Below are positions 32,658-43,300 of a stretch of 64,000 nucleotides of DNA, piece by piece. Under the pieces are notes generated by a model, which was not told where the DNA came from, did not search any database, and was given only the letters and a program-made list of their open reading frames with translations. The number at the start of each line of letters is the position of its first letter. Within the stretch, counting starts at the first letter, position 1. The DNA is from Acidicapsa dinghuensis (GTDB lineage: Bacteria; Acidobacteriota; Terriglobia; Terriglobales; Acidobacteriaceae). Location of the stretch: positions 1-64,000 of the forward strand of contig NZ_JAGSYH010000003.1 in the NCBI RefSeq assembly GCF_025685685.1, in the 5' to 3' direction. A program made the translations under genes and the position numbers.

Positions 32658-33494
32658 ATGGCAATGCATTCAAGAGCACTGGGGTGTCACATGTCTAGCT
32701 TAGGAAAGTGCAATGTGCTTGGAATCATGGTGGACGCTACGGATTATGAAAGCACCGTAGATTTTATATTTGAGTGCGCCGCGCGGAGACGTGGAGCCAT
32801 CCTTTCCGCGCTTGCAGTGCACGGCATTATGACAGGTGCCCTGGACCCCGAACATAAATACCGCCTGAACAGTTTTGACTTGCTCGTTCCTGACGGCCAG
32901 CCAGTGCGGTGGGCTATCAATCTTCTCTACAAGGCAAAGTTACGTGACCGCGTCTACGGACCGGAGTTGACCCGTCGCGTCTGTGAACGAGCCGTTCGCG
33001 AAGGCACGTCGATCTATCTGTATGGCAGTACACAGGAGACTCTGACTTCATTGCTCGATTCCCTGCAGGAAAAATTTCCGGGAATCAAAATTGCTGGAAG
33101 CGAGCCATCTACGTTCCGCAAATTAAGTCCTGAAGAAAGAGCCGCTGTCGTGCAACGCATACAGTCAACCGGAGCTGCAATTGTCTTCGTCGGGCTCGGT
33201 TGCCCCCGGCAGGAGGTTTTCGTCTATGAGCTGCGGAACATGATCTCGGTTCCCCTGCTTGCCGTAGGAGCTGCTTTTCCTCTTCTGGCGGGCATATTAC
33301 CGCAGGCTCCGCCCTGGATGCAACGCCGAGGATTGGAATGGATGTTTCGTCTGTTGATGGAGCCGCGCCGGCTCTGGCGGCGATACCTCTATCTGAATCC
33401 TACATATCTATTCCTCACAGCATTGCAGTGGCTTCGTATTTGGCGGTTTTCAACCCATGGCCATCCACCCGCAAAAGAGATTTTGGTCGGTTAG
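32658..33494 (+). CDS. WecG/TagA/CpsF-family glycosyltransferase
   Basis: The 278-residue protein shows the family order: an N-terminal motif NVLGIMVDATDYESTVDFI, then the VPDGQPVRWA core (catalytic Asp region), YLYGSTQETL and VFVGLGCPRQEVFV, then a basic C-terminal membrane-association segment (RLLMEPRRLWRRYLYLNP). It adds the second sugar to a lipid-linked intermediate. A start at the internal ATG of MSSLGK (32691) is possible. It is the last gene of the exopolysaccharide operon; no flippase (Wzx) is present. Confidence 0.9.
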   Translation: MAMHSRALGCHMSSLGKCNVLGIMVDATDYESTVDFIFECAARRRGAILSALAVHGIMTGALDPEHKYRLNSFDLLVPDGQPVRWAINLLYKAKLRDRVYGPELTRRVCERAVREGTSIYLYGSTQETLTSLLDSLQEKFPGIKIAGSEPSTFRKLSPEERAAVVQRIQSTGAAIVFVGLGCPRQEVFVYELRNMISVPLLAVGAAFPLLAGILPQAPPWMQRRGLEWMFRLLMEPRRLWRRYLYLNPTYLFLTALQWLRIWRFSTHGHPPAKEILVG

Positions 33495-33593
33495 TGGACT
33501 CCATCACAGCTATCTGAATCAATAAGGTCTGGTAAAGCTCTGAAACTGGCTGGCAATCTACCGGTCAAGTTGTTGCACGGATACAAACAAAAA

Positions 33594-35024
33594 TCACGGT
33601 CGAGACGGGTGCGCTTGGGGCCAGCCGCCAGCCAAAGCTTTATACAGGCTAACCGCATCGGATGCACTTTCCAGGTGACTCGTTGCGTAAGCGTCTTCTG
33701 CCTGGAGTTCCACCCGTTCAGCGTCCAGCAGATCAAGCAGTCCAGTTGCGCCCTCTTTGTATCGGACATTCGCCAGATCGGCGGCTCGCTTACTGTCGAG
33801 AGCAGCTTTATGGAGCTGAGCATCTTGCTCACGAGAACGTGCATACCTCACCAGTGCGTTATCTACGTCTTCCAGCGCCAGCAAGACGGTTTGCTGATAT
33901 TGAGCAAGTTGCGCATCTCCATCGGCACGGCTGGACGCGATTCGGGCCTTCACTCTGCCTCGATCCAGAAAGGACCAGTCGATATTGAGCGCTGCAAGAT
34001 TCGCGGGACTGACACCATCGAAGGGTGAGTCGGCATGATACTCCATCATTCCCAACAGACCCGCGAAATTGACCCGCGGGAATAAGTCGGCCGTGTTGAT
34101 GCCGATTTGCTCTGTCGCTGCATGGAGACGTTCCTCTGATGCATTGATATCCGGCCGGCGCCGAACGAGATCTGCAGGCGTTCCGGGATCGATGCTCTCG
34201 GGCAGATCAGGAAGGGATTTCTGCATGCCAAGCTCACTGACAAGGGAATCAGGCAGCTGGCCGCACAGAACCGCGAGCCGGTGTTCGTCGAGGGTGATCG
34301 CAGATTGCAGCGCAGGAATCCGTGCGGTGGTGCTTTCATATAGTGCGCGAGCCCTGGCTGTATCGAACTGCGTTCCTCGACCAGCCGTGTAGGTAGCCTC
34401 TATTAGCTTCACGGTTCGCTGTTCGTTGTCCGCATTCTGCTGGGCAACACGGAGACGCTCCTGCTGTCCTCGAAGATCAACGTAGGTAGACGCCACCTCT
34501 CCCACAATGGCAACCTGCATAGCAGCAAGGTCGTTGCTGCTTGCAAGAAGTTGCTGGTGCTGAGCCTCGATGTTGTGGCGGATACGTCCATAGAAGTCGA
34601 GCTCCCAACTGGCATTGATCGTGGAAGTCGAATAGCGATTGTTCCTTGGATAGCCGAACGCCTGGTCAGCAGCGAGTTTCTGTCGTCCTGTATCCTCGCT
34701 GGCTGTCACTGTCGGGTATTTGTCGAATTTGCTCAAGCGCCACAGAGCAGCAGCCGCATCGTAATGAGCGAGAGCCGAATGGAGATCTTTGTTGGAGGAG
34801 AGAGATCGTTCCACGAGGCTGGTCAGCTCCGGATCATGAAAGCTGTGCCAGAACTCCGGATCGTCCGGTTCCGCCTTGGCAGCGCCATCGGCCGGACCAG
34901 TCGCTGCTGGAGCTGTAAATTGAGATGGAAGAGGCACATCTGGCCGATTGTAGTGAGGACCAACGGAACACCCAATACTCCCAAGAAGCAAAATGGTTGC
35001 AAACAGAAAATTAGACACGCGCAT
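33594..35024 (-). CDS. RND efflux outer-membrane factor (NodT/OprM-like lipoprotein)
   Basis: The 476-residue protein has a lipoprotein signal (MRVSNFLFATILLLGSIGC) and two repeated OEP halves; SVGPHYNRPDVPLP follows the lipidated Cys, as in OprM-type trimers. Start 35024 has GGAGG six bases upstream and overlaps the RND transporter stop by 14 bp. It forms the outer-membrane channel of the tripartite pump encoded upstream. Confidence 0.93.
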   Translation of the reverse strand: MRVSNFLFATILLLGSIGCSVGPHYNRPDVPLPSQFTAPAATGPADGAAKAEPDDPEFWHSFHDPELTSLVERSLSSNKDLHSALAHYDAAAALWRLSKFDKYPTVTASEDTGRQKLAADQAFGYPRNNRYSTSTINASWELDFYGRIRHNIEAQHQQLLASSNDLAAMQVAIVGEVASTYVDLRGQQERLRVAQQNADNEQRTVKLIEATYTAGRGTQFDTARARALYESTTARIPALQSAITLDEHRLAVLCGQLPDSLVSELGMQKSLPDLPESIDPGTPADLVRRRPDINASEERLHAATEQIGINTADLFPRVNFAGLLGMMEYHADSPFDGVSPANLAALNIDWSFLDRGRVKARIASSRADGDAQLAQYQQTVLLALEDVDNALVRYARSREQDAQLHKAALDSKRAADLANVRYKEGATGLLDLLDAERVELQAEDAYATSHLESASDAVSLYKALAGGWPQAHPSRP

Positions 35025-38000
35025 GGCTGGCCTCCAGTTCTTCATCAAGGTCGTCTGTGCTGTGGTCGTGGAGCGTTGCTCCGCTCAACTTCCGCAACAT
35101 TACATAGAACACCGGCGTTAAAAACAACCCGAATAGAGTGACGCCGAGCATTCCCGAGAACACGGTGACGCCCGTGACTTTTCTGACCTCACTGCCTGCG
35201 CCCTCGCTGAGAAGCAGCGGAATCGAACCGGCAATAAACGCAATCGAAGTCATGATGATGGGGCGAAGACGCAGGTGGCAGGCTTCCAAAGCAGCCTCCA
35301 CCGTAGTCATTCCTTGCATTTCGAGTTCGCGCGCAAATTCGACGATCAGGATCGCGTTCTTGCAGGCGAGTCCCATCAGTACCACCAGGCCCACCTGCAC
35401 GAAGATGTTGTTATCCCCTCCCGTAAGCCACACGCCGAACAGCGCCGCGAAGATACACACAGGCACAATGAGGATGACGGCTAGTGGCATCGTCCAGCTC
35501 TCATAGAGTGACGCCAGAACCAGAAACACTAGAAGGATGGCCAGGGGGAACACGATCACGGCAGAATGGTTCTGCGTCGTTTGTTGATAGCTCAGGTCTG
35601 TATATTCCAAAACCATGCCTGGGGGCAGCGTCTTCTTCGCAATCTCGTTGAGCTTGTCGATGACCTGCCCGGACGAGAGCACACGTGGGTCCGCATCGCC
35701 GATGAGATCTGCCGCGGGATAACCGTTGTAACGCATGACAGGGTCAGGGCCGAACGTTTGCGTGACCGTTGCGATTGAGCCAATCGGAACCATCTCCCCG
35801 TTTCCGTTCCGAACCCGGAGATTTGTGATGTCCTCAGGGCGCTGACGGTATTGGGCGTCCGCTTGCACCATCACGCGATAGACACGGCCGAAGTCATTAA
35901 AGTCGTTCACATAAATCGAGCCGAGGTAGATTTGGAGTGTGTCGAAGACTTCGGTGAGCGAAATGCCTTGAGCCTTCGCCTTCTCTCGATCGACCTGAAC
36001 TTCCAGTTGCGGAATGTTCGCCTGATAAGAAGAAACCGGAAATGTCATCCCCGGTGTCTGCGCGACGGTAGCCTGAAATGCCGCCGTTGCATTCTGCAGA
36101 GCGCCGTAGCCCAGACCCGCACGATCTTCAATGTACAGCGAGTAGCCCGATCCGTTGCCTAGACCCTGGATAGGCGGCGGCATCAGAGCATAAGTGATTG
36201 CGCCATGAACGTGGGAGAACTTCTGATTCAGCTCAGCCACAATCTGCTGGGCTGTCTTGCGGCGGTGTTTGAAGTCCGTGAGACGAATATAGGTCGTCGC
36301 AAGGTTTGGTGTGTTTGCAAGCTGCAATGCGTTATAACCCGACATCGCTGGCAGATAGTCCACGCCGTCGACTTCGTGAGCAGCTTTTACCATCTGTCTT
36401 ACAACATCGTCAGTACGGGAAAGTGATGCACCTTCAGGCAGCTTGGCTCCGCCGAAGACATAAAGCTCGTCTTGCGCCGGGATGAAGCCACCGGGTACGC
36501 GATTGAACAATACGTAGATCGATCCGAGCAGTACGGCATAGATAAGGAATACGCCGCCACGTAAGCGGAAACTTCGCCCAACAGCCTCTTGATAAGCTTC
36601 AGAGCTTTTCTTGAAGAGCAGATTGAAAGGACGGAAGAACCAGCCCAGTGCGCGATCGATGGCACGTGCGAGCCAATCCTTTGGAGCCCCGGGCGTATGC
36701 AAAAGTTTTGCTGCGAGAGCGGGCGAAAGCGTAAGCGAATTGATCGCTGAAATGACTGTCGAGATCGCGATGGTCACCGCAAACTGCTTGTAGAACTGAC
36801 CGGTGATTCCCGTCAGGAACGCCATGGGAACAAAGACGGCGCAAAGTACAAGAGCGATGGCAATGATCGGTCCCGAAACCTCCTTCATTGCCTGATGCGC
36901 AGCCTCGCGCGGAGTCAGTCCATGTTCAATGAATCGCTCGACGTTCTCAACCACAACGATGGCATCGTCGACTACGATGCCGATCGCTAAAACCAGACCG
37001 AAGAGGGTTAGTGTGTTGATCGAATACCCGAGCACGTAGAGCCAGGCGAATGTTCCAACGATGGAAACAGGAACCGCAATCAACGGAATGATCGAGGCTC
37101 GCCATGTCTGCAGGAAAACAATAACCACGATCACTACAAGAATCACGGCTTCGATCAGCGTATGTTGGACCGCTGTGATCGAATCCTTGATAAAGTCAGT
37201 CGGGTCCCAGACGTTCTTATATTCAAGGTCTTCCGGAAACGCTTTCGATAGCTCCGCAAGCTTCGCGTCCACGTCTTTGGAGACGCCGAGCGCATTGGCT
37301 CCGGGGGTCAAAAAGATGCCGACGATGGCAGTGTCGCGGGTATCAATGTGGGGATGGAGCGTGTAGTCACTCGATCCAAGTTCTACGCGCGCGACATCTG
37401 AAATGTGGACAACCTGGCCGTTGGGACCAGACTTCAGAACGATGTTGCCGAATTCTTCCGGTGACGTAAGGCGCCCGCGAACATTGATCGAAGTGAGAAA
37501 GTCCGGCTTGTTCGGCGAGGGCTCAGCGCCAAGTTGTCCCGCGGACACTTGCACGTTCTGCTCTCGAATCGCATTTACGACATCATCTGAAGTGATGCCA
37601 CGGGCTGCTAATCGATTGGGATCAAGCCAGACACGCATCGAGTAGTCACCGGATCCCACCAGTTGCACATCTCCGACGCCTGGCAATCGTGACAACTCGT
37701 CCCTGACATGCAGAACGGCGTAGTTGCGCAGATAAAGCGCATCGTGCTGTCCGTGCTTTGAAAGCAGCCCTACATACATCAGAGGCGTTGGTGACTGCTT
37801 CTGCGTGGTAACACCGAACTGACGCACTTCATCCGGCAGGCGGGACAATGCCTCACTGACTCGGTTTTGCACGCGAACAGCCGCAGTATCAGGATCGGTA
37901 CCCGGGCGGAATGTGACGATGACTTGAAGGCTGCCGTCTGATCCAGCAACAGACTTCATGTACATAATCCCTTCGACACCGTTAATCGCCTCTTCGAGTG

Positions 38001-38196
38001 GTTCTGCAACCGTGTCGGCAATCGCCTTGGGATTAGCGCCGGGGTAGTTAGTGCGGACAACCACACTTGGTGGGACAACTTCGGGATACTGCCCCGACGG
38101 CAGGATGGGGATCGCGATGAGCCCAAGGCAAAAGATGATGATGGAGAGAACAATCGCGAAGATGGGACGATCGATAAAGAATTTAGAGATGTTCAT
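35011..38196 (-). CDS. RND efflux transporter, HAE1 family
   Basis: The 1061-residue inner-membrane transporter has the typical N-terminus MNISKFFIDRPIFAIVLSI, twelve helices and two periplasmic loops. The proton-relay Asp pair lies in LVLAIGIVVDDAIVVVENVER, and the C-terminal half contains GLACKNAILIVEFA. It is the energised subunit of a multidrug-type pump. It lies 12 bp after the adaptor and overlaps the channel gene, in a three-gene operon divergent from a TetR regulator. Confidence 0.96.
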   Translation of the reverse strand: MNISKFFIDRPIFAIVLSIIIFCLGLIAIPILPSGQYPEVVPPSVVVRTNYPGANPKAIADTVAEPLEEAINGVEGIMYMKSVAGSDGSLQVIVTFRPGTDPDTAAVRVQNRVSEALSRLPDEVRQFGVTTQKQSPTPLMYVGLLSKHGQHDALYLRNYAVLHVRDELSRLPGVGDVQLVGSGDYSMRVWLDPNRLAARGITSDDVVNAIREQNVQVSAGQLGAEPSPNKPDFLTSINVRGRLTSPEEFGNIVLKSGPNGQVVHISDVARVELGSSDYTLHPHIDTRDTAIVGIFLTPGANALGVSKDVDAKLAELSKAFPEDLEYKNVWDPTDFIKDSITAVQHTLIEAVILVVIVVIVFLQTWRASIIPLIAVPVSIVGTFAWLYVLGYSINTLTLFGLVLAIGIVVDDAIVVVENVERFIEHGLTPREAAHQAMKEVSGPIIAIALVLCAVFVPMAFLTGITGQFYKQFAVTIAISTVISAINSLTLSPALAAKLLHTPGAPKDWLARAIDRALGWFFRPFNLLFKKSSEAYQEAVGRSFRLRGGVFLIYAVLLGSIYVLFNRVPGGFIPAQDELYVFGGAKLPEGASLSRTDDVVRQMVKAAHEVDGVDYLPAMSGYNALQLANTPNLATTYIRLTDFKHRRKTAQQIVAELNQKFSHVHGAITYALMPPPIQGLGNGSGYSLYIEDRAGLGYGALQNATAAFQATVAQTPGMTFPVSSYQANIPQLEVQVDREKAKAQGISLTEVFDTLQIYLGSIYVNDFNDFGRVYRVMVQADAQYRQRPEDITNLRVRNGNGEMVPIGSIATVTQTFGPDPVMRYNGYPAADLIGDADPRVLSSGQVIDKLNEIAKKTLPPGMVLEYTDLSYQQTTQNHSAVIVFPLAILLVFLVLASLYESWTMPLAVILIVPVCIFAALFGVWLTGGDNNIFVQVGLVVLMGLACKNAILIVEFARELEMQGMTTVEAALEACHLRLRPIIMTSIAFIAGSIPLLLSEGAGSEVRKVTGVTVFSGMLGVTLFGLFLTPVFYVMLRKLSGATLHDHSTDDLDEELEASHARV

Positions 38197-38208
38197 TGCC
38201 GTGGCCCC

Positions 38209-39408
38209 TTATTTCTTTTCCACTGCGGCTAAGGTAGTGAGGCTCCGATTCGATGCCTCCATCTCGGTCTCCCTCGGCGTCACGGGAGCACCCGGGAAGA
38301 AGATCAGCTGAAAACCTCCAACAATGACGCGGTCTTCTGAAGTCAGACCTGACTTGACGATGCGTAATCCGTCCGTTGTGCTCCCGAGGACGATGTCTTT
38401 ACGCAGCGCGGTGTTCCCCGGACCGATGACATAAACATACTTTCGGTCCTGGTCCGTCAGAACAGCTTTGTCATCGATCAGCAGCGCTTGCCTGGGAGCG
38501 GCACTCTGCAACTGAACGCGCGCAAACAAGCCGGGTGTTAACGTGTGGTCCGGGTTAGGAAGCACAACGCGAGCTCGAATCGTACCCGTGGATGGATTGA
38601 GTTGGTTATCGACGAAGTCGATGTGGCCCGCGTGGGGGAAGCCCTGTTCATCAGCCAAAGCAACACGGACTGGATTCTCAGAGCCAACACCAGTACCGGA
38701 ATGCGCGCTCTGCTGAAAACGCAGATAGCTCTGCTCGTCGCAATCGAAGTAAACATACACTGGGTCGACCGAGACGACGGTAGTTAAGACAGTTTGGTCA
38801 GCCTGGACAAGATTGCCCAGTGTCAATTGCGTCCGGCTTATCCTGCCATCAATCGGTGAACGCACCTCTGTATATGAGAGGTTCAGTTCGGCAGAGGCCA
38901 CCGCCGCTTCGGCGGCTTTGACGCGAGCTCCGCTCTGAAGCAGGTCTGAATCTCGATTCTGGAGTTCTTCCTGGGAGACAGCATCTGACTGCTTGAGCCG
39001 CTGCGCGCGATCTTCCTGAATCTTGGCGAAGTCCGCAGCCGCATGCTCTCGATCGAGTTGAGCCCTGGCATTGTCGGCCGCATCTTTGTAGGGCCTGGGA
39101 TCGATCACGTAAAGAAGATCGCCCTTGTGGACCATCTGTCCTTCGCGGAAGGCGATGCGGTCTATATAACCCGTCACGCGCGGCCGAATATCTACGTAGT
39201 CCGTAGCCCACACCCGGCCGTTGAACTCGTCAGAGACGCGAACGTCTCTTGTAATGACCTGTGCTGCGTCGACCGGGGTTGCCGCCAACGCCGGCTTCGC
39301 TTGTGGCACCTGCTTGCAGCCGATTGCGGCGGCCGCAACCGCGGCCAAAACGATCATCCGCAGCCCCGCGCTCGCTAGCGATGATCCCTGCTTAAAAAAG
39401 ACCAGCAT
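38209..39408 (-). CDS. RND membrane-fusion (adaptor) lipoprotein
   Basis: The 399-residue protein has a lipoprotein signal with AAAAIGC near residue 31, a biotinyl-lipoyl-like hairpin and coiled-coil region (YVDIRPRVTGYIDRIAFREGQ; LNLSYTEVRSPIDGRIS) and a C-terminal beta-barrel domain. It bridges the transporter and the outer-membrane channel. It is the first gene of the pump operon. Confidence 0.94.
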   Translation of the reverse strand: MLVFFKQGSSLASAGLRMIVLAAVAAAAIGCKQVPQAKPALAATPVDAAQVITRDVRVSDEFNGRVWATDYVDIRPRVTGYIDRIAFREGQMVHKGDLLYVIDPRPYKDAADNARAQLDREHAAADFAKIQEDRAQRLKQSDAVSQEELQNRDSDLLQSGARVKAAEAAVASAELNLSYTEVRSPIDGRISRTQLTLGNLVQADQTVLTTVVSVDPVYVYFDCDEQSYLRFQQSAHSGTGVGSENPVRVALADEQGFPHAGHIDFVDNQLNPSTGTIRARVVLPNPDHTLTPGLFARVQLQSAAPRQALLIDDKAVLTDQDRKYVYVIGPGNTALRKDIVLGSTTDGLRIVKSGLTSEDRVIVGGFQLIFFPGAPVTPRETEMEASNRSLTTLAAVEKK

Positions 39409-39469
39409 GTTGCTCCTCCAAATCTTTGGAAATCACTTGCGTCACATCCGCCATCGGGATGCGTATTAG

Positions 39470-39479
39470 AACGATCGTT
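39470..39479. promoter_or_regulatory. Palindrome AACGATCGTT, candidate TetR operator
   Basis: A perfect 10-bp palindrome lies in the 161-bp region between the divergent pump operon and the TetR gene. TetR proteins bind palindromes in such places. A 10-bp palindrome can also occur by chance. Confidence 0.3.
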
Positions 39480-39569
39480 GCAAAATAGATGTTGCCCCGG
39501 ACACTTTGGATTCGAGTGCTGTAACCTTTTTTGGAACGCGCACTCCAATAAAAGAGAAGGAGGCGACGG

Positions 39570-40181
39570 ATGGGTCAGCGCGGGCGCCCAAAGAGCTTTG
39601 ATAGGGAGGCGGTTTTAGATGCGGCTATGCTGCTGTTCTGGGACCGTGGATTCGAGCAGACAAGCGTCGATGAAGTGGCAGCAGCGATGGGGATCTGCAC
39701 ATCTAGCCTCTATTCGTCGTTCGGAGACAAAGAAGCGCTCTTTCTTGCGGCGGTCGAACACTATCGGACAGGTATGGGGAGCGTCTACGACATCGCAGTC
39801 AATAAGGGCAAGACAGCCAAAGAAGGTTTCACCAACTTGTTTGAATTGGCCGCTACCGAAATGACGCGCAATGACCAGCCGAAGGGTTGCATGCTTTCGC
39901 TTGCACTTCCTACGTGCTCTCCGGAATATGACGAACTGCAAAAAGAGTTGGAACGGCTTCGGATGATCTCCGAGACGGTCTGGGTGAAACGGCTGCAGAC
40001 TGCCGTGCAATCCAAAGAGATTCCAAAGTCAACGGATGTTCACCTGCTGGCTACTTTTTTCAAGACAACACTGATGGGTATGTCCTTTCAGGCACGTGCT
40101 GGCGCAAGCCAGCAAAAGCTGATGGAGATCGGGAAGTTAGCTCTTCAGGTCTGGCCTGGCCGCTCCTCCTCAAAGTCATGA
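39570..40181 (+). CDS. TetR-family transcriptional regulator
   Basis: The 203-residue protein has an N-terminal helix-turn-helix (AAMLLFWDRGFEQTSVDEVA, then MGICTSSLYSSFGDKEALF) and a C-terminal ligand/dimerisation domain containing KGCMLSLALPTC. The start has AGGAGG eight bases upstream. Divergent placement next to the pump operon suggests local repression relieved by a pump substrate. Confidence 0.93.
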   Translation: MGQRGRPKSFDREAVLDAAMLLFWDRGFEQTSVDEVAAAMGICTSSLYSSFGDKEALFLAAVEHYRTGMGSVYDIAVNKGKTAKEGFTNLFELAATEMTRNDQPKGCMLSLALPTCSPEYDELQKELERLRMISETVWVKRLQTAVQSKEIPKSTDVHLLATFFKTTLMGMSFQARAGASQQKLMEIGKLALQVWPGRSSSKS

Positions 40182-40331
40182 GGATCTGCCGCATGACGCC
40201 TCTTAATGGAAACAAAGACAGTGTATAGAAACTCAAGAGGTTGTACCGATGTATGCGCTCGAAGCGAGTCGGACAGCGTTCCTTTGAATTCCTCTGATCT
40301 GGCGCAGCTCAACAGACAAAATTAGCTGATC

Positions 40332-43300
40332 TCAGTGAAAATCATGCGATCGAACTTCTATGGCTCGGTCAGAAAGGGCGCTTAGGCGAGTAGCCTTTAC
40401 ATGGATTACATTGTCCCGGTTCTGAAGCGGCCCCTCGACTAGTAGAAACTTACTGCGGGTGACAACCAGCCTATCCCGATCGTAAAGGTCAGGTGTGACG
40501 ATGACATTGGCAATACCTGTCTCATCTTCCATCGAAATGAAGATGAACCCCTTCGCTGTGCCCGGTCTTTGCCGGGCGATGATGCAACCAGCGATCCGGA
40601 CATACTCTCCGTCACGGCGGCATCTCAGCTCCTCAGCAGAAAGGATATTGCTGCGCCGCAACTCTGGCCGGCGATAGTGCATAGGATGCTGCCCAACTGT
40701 GAGCCCTGTTCCCGCATAGTCCGCGACTAGACGCTCCTCTACGTTCATCGGCTGCAACGGGCGAGCGTCGGAATCTTCGCGCAGCGATTCACTGTCCCTG
40801 AGCAAAGGTCCCTCCAGCCTGCCGGCGCGCTCAACCTGCCAGAGCGCATCGCGTCGATGCTGAATACCATCGAGCTGGTTTAGTGCTCCAATCTGCGCAA
40901 GCCGTGTCAACTCTCTCCTGTTCAGGAACGGAACACGCCGGGCCAGATCTTCGACTGAGCGAAAAAAGCTAGCTTGCCGACGTGAACGCACCAGCGCTTC
41001 GGCGGATTGCTTCGTTAGGCTCTTTGCATAACCGAGTCCTATACGAAGAGAGAGAGTTCCGTCGCTTTCGTGTTCGACAGTGCAAGGCCAATCCGAGACC
41101 TGCACGTCGATAGGTTTCACGCGCAGACCATGTCGCTGCGCATCCTTGACCAGAACCGCTGAACTGTAAAAACCCATGGGCTGATTGTTGAGGATTGCCG
41201 TTGTGAATGCAGCGAGATATTTCACCTTGAAGTAAGCAGAAGCATAAGCAATCAACGCAAAGCTGGCTGCATGTGACTCGGGAAAACCATATTCCGCAAA
41301 TGAGCTGATGCACTGAACAATATGTTCCTGCATGGCCCGGTCGATGCCATTTGCAGCCATACCGTCACGGAGATTGCTTTCGAGATTCCTCATGCGCTCC
41401 CATGATCGGCGCATTCCTACCGCACGGCGCAGTTCGTCTGCTTCTGCTCCTGAGAAATTGGCGACAGTCATAGCCATGCGCAGCAACTGTTCCTGGAAGA
41501 GCGGCACGCCGAGAGTGCGCTTTAAGACTGGCTCTAACGAGGGATGAGGATAGGTGATTTCTTGTTTTCTCTGTCTCCGTAGCAGATATGGATTCATCAT
41601 TTTGCCAACGATAGGACCGGGGCGGACGATAGCAACCTGCACCACGAGGTCATAAAACCTATCCGGTTTGTTGCGTGGCAATGAAGCCATTTGAGCTCGA
41701 CTCTCAATCTGAAACATCCCTACAGTATCGGCGCGCTGAATGGTCCGATAAACTTCCTCGTCTTCTGGAAGTTGCGCTAAATCGATCGGTTCCCCATAGT
41801 GCTGCGGAATCAACTCCAGGCAATCGTGGATCACGGCCATCATGCCCAGACCAAGTAGGTCCACCTTGATGATGCCAAGATCTGCGCAGTCTTCCTTGTC
41901 CCACTGGATGATAGTACGGCCTGGCATCGAGGCTCGCTCCAACGGGACAATTTGATTTAACTGTCCCTGGCAGATCACCATTCCCCCGGAATGCTGGCTG
42001 AGATGGCGCGGCAGATTCTGGATACGCATGGAAAGTTCGATATATTTCGCGATTCGCGGATGTCGAATATCGAAACCTGCATGATGGAAAGAATGCGCCA
42101 TCGTCTCGCCCTTGCCGCGCCACTCCCATAGACCGGTGAAGCTCGACAGACGTCCCAGAGATTCGCCATCAAAGCCGAGAGCCTTACCAACTTCGCGGGC
42201 AGCAGACTTCTGACGATAGCTGCTGACATTGGCTGTCATGGCCGCTCCCAGTTCACCGTAGCGTTGATAGACATACTGGATTGCCTGCTCACGCTTTTCT
42301 TCTGAAGGCAGGTCGAGGTCAATGTCCGGCCATTCATTCCGGCTTTCGCTTAAAAATCGCTCAAAGAGCAATTCCATTCCAATGGGGTCGATAGCTGTGA
42401 TTTCGAGGCAATAGCACACTGCGGAATTTGCTGCGCTGCCACGACCCTGTACCAAGATGTCGTGCTTTTTGCAGAAACGAATAATGTCCCACACGATGAG
42501 GAAGTATCCAGCAAATCCAAGCTTTGCGATGAGCGTCAACTCACGTTCGATCTGCTTCTTCGCTTTCTCCAGCTGGTTGTGGTCATTCTTGGGGCCATAG
42601 CGACGCTCAACGCCCTCCATAACACGTTTGCGGAGAAAAATGTCCATTGTTTCTCCGTCCGGTACTGGATAACGCGGGAACTCATAACCAAGATCGTTGA
42701 GCTGAAAGCCGAGCCTGGAAGAGAGTTCAACAGTGTTTTCTATTGCGCCCGGGACATCCCGAAACAGTGCCACCATCTCGCGCACCGTACGGAGGTGCCG
42801 AAGATTGTTGATAGCGAGAAGTCGGCCTGCCTGATCGAGCTCAACGTGGTTCCGAATGGCCGTAAAGAGATCTTGAATCTCGCGGTCATAAGCAGTTGCA
42901 TGGCGGACGCCATTGGTTGCGACAACAGGTAAATGCAGAGAACGGGCGATGCGAATGGCGGCCTGATTGCGCCATTCTTCCTCGCGTTCCAGATGGCGCT
43001 GGACTTCAACATAGACGTTCTTGTACCCGAAGATGCGAGTAAGCTGCTCGACAGTGTCGCGGCCAGCGGTTTCTCCGCCGCGCGCAAAGGCCGCAGCCAA
43101 AGGTCCCTCGTCGCCTCCGGTAAGACAAACCAGACCAGAGGCGTATTGCTGGAGATCATCGAAGGTTGCCGCGCCATCTTCCTTAGTCGTTTCGCGCATC
43201 TTGAATTGCGTAATGAGCTGGCAAAGGTTTTGGTACCCCTGTCGCGATTCACAGAGCAGCGGAACCCGTGCGGGTTCACTCTTGTGCTGATGCGGAAGCC

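Noticed and set aside
33495-33593. Terminator between the convergent WecG-like and efflux channel genes
   Set aside because: No stable hairpin with a T-tract could be drawn.
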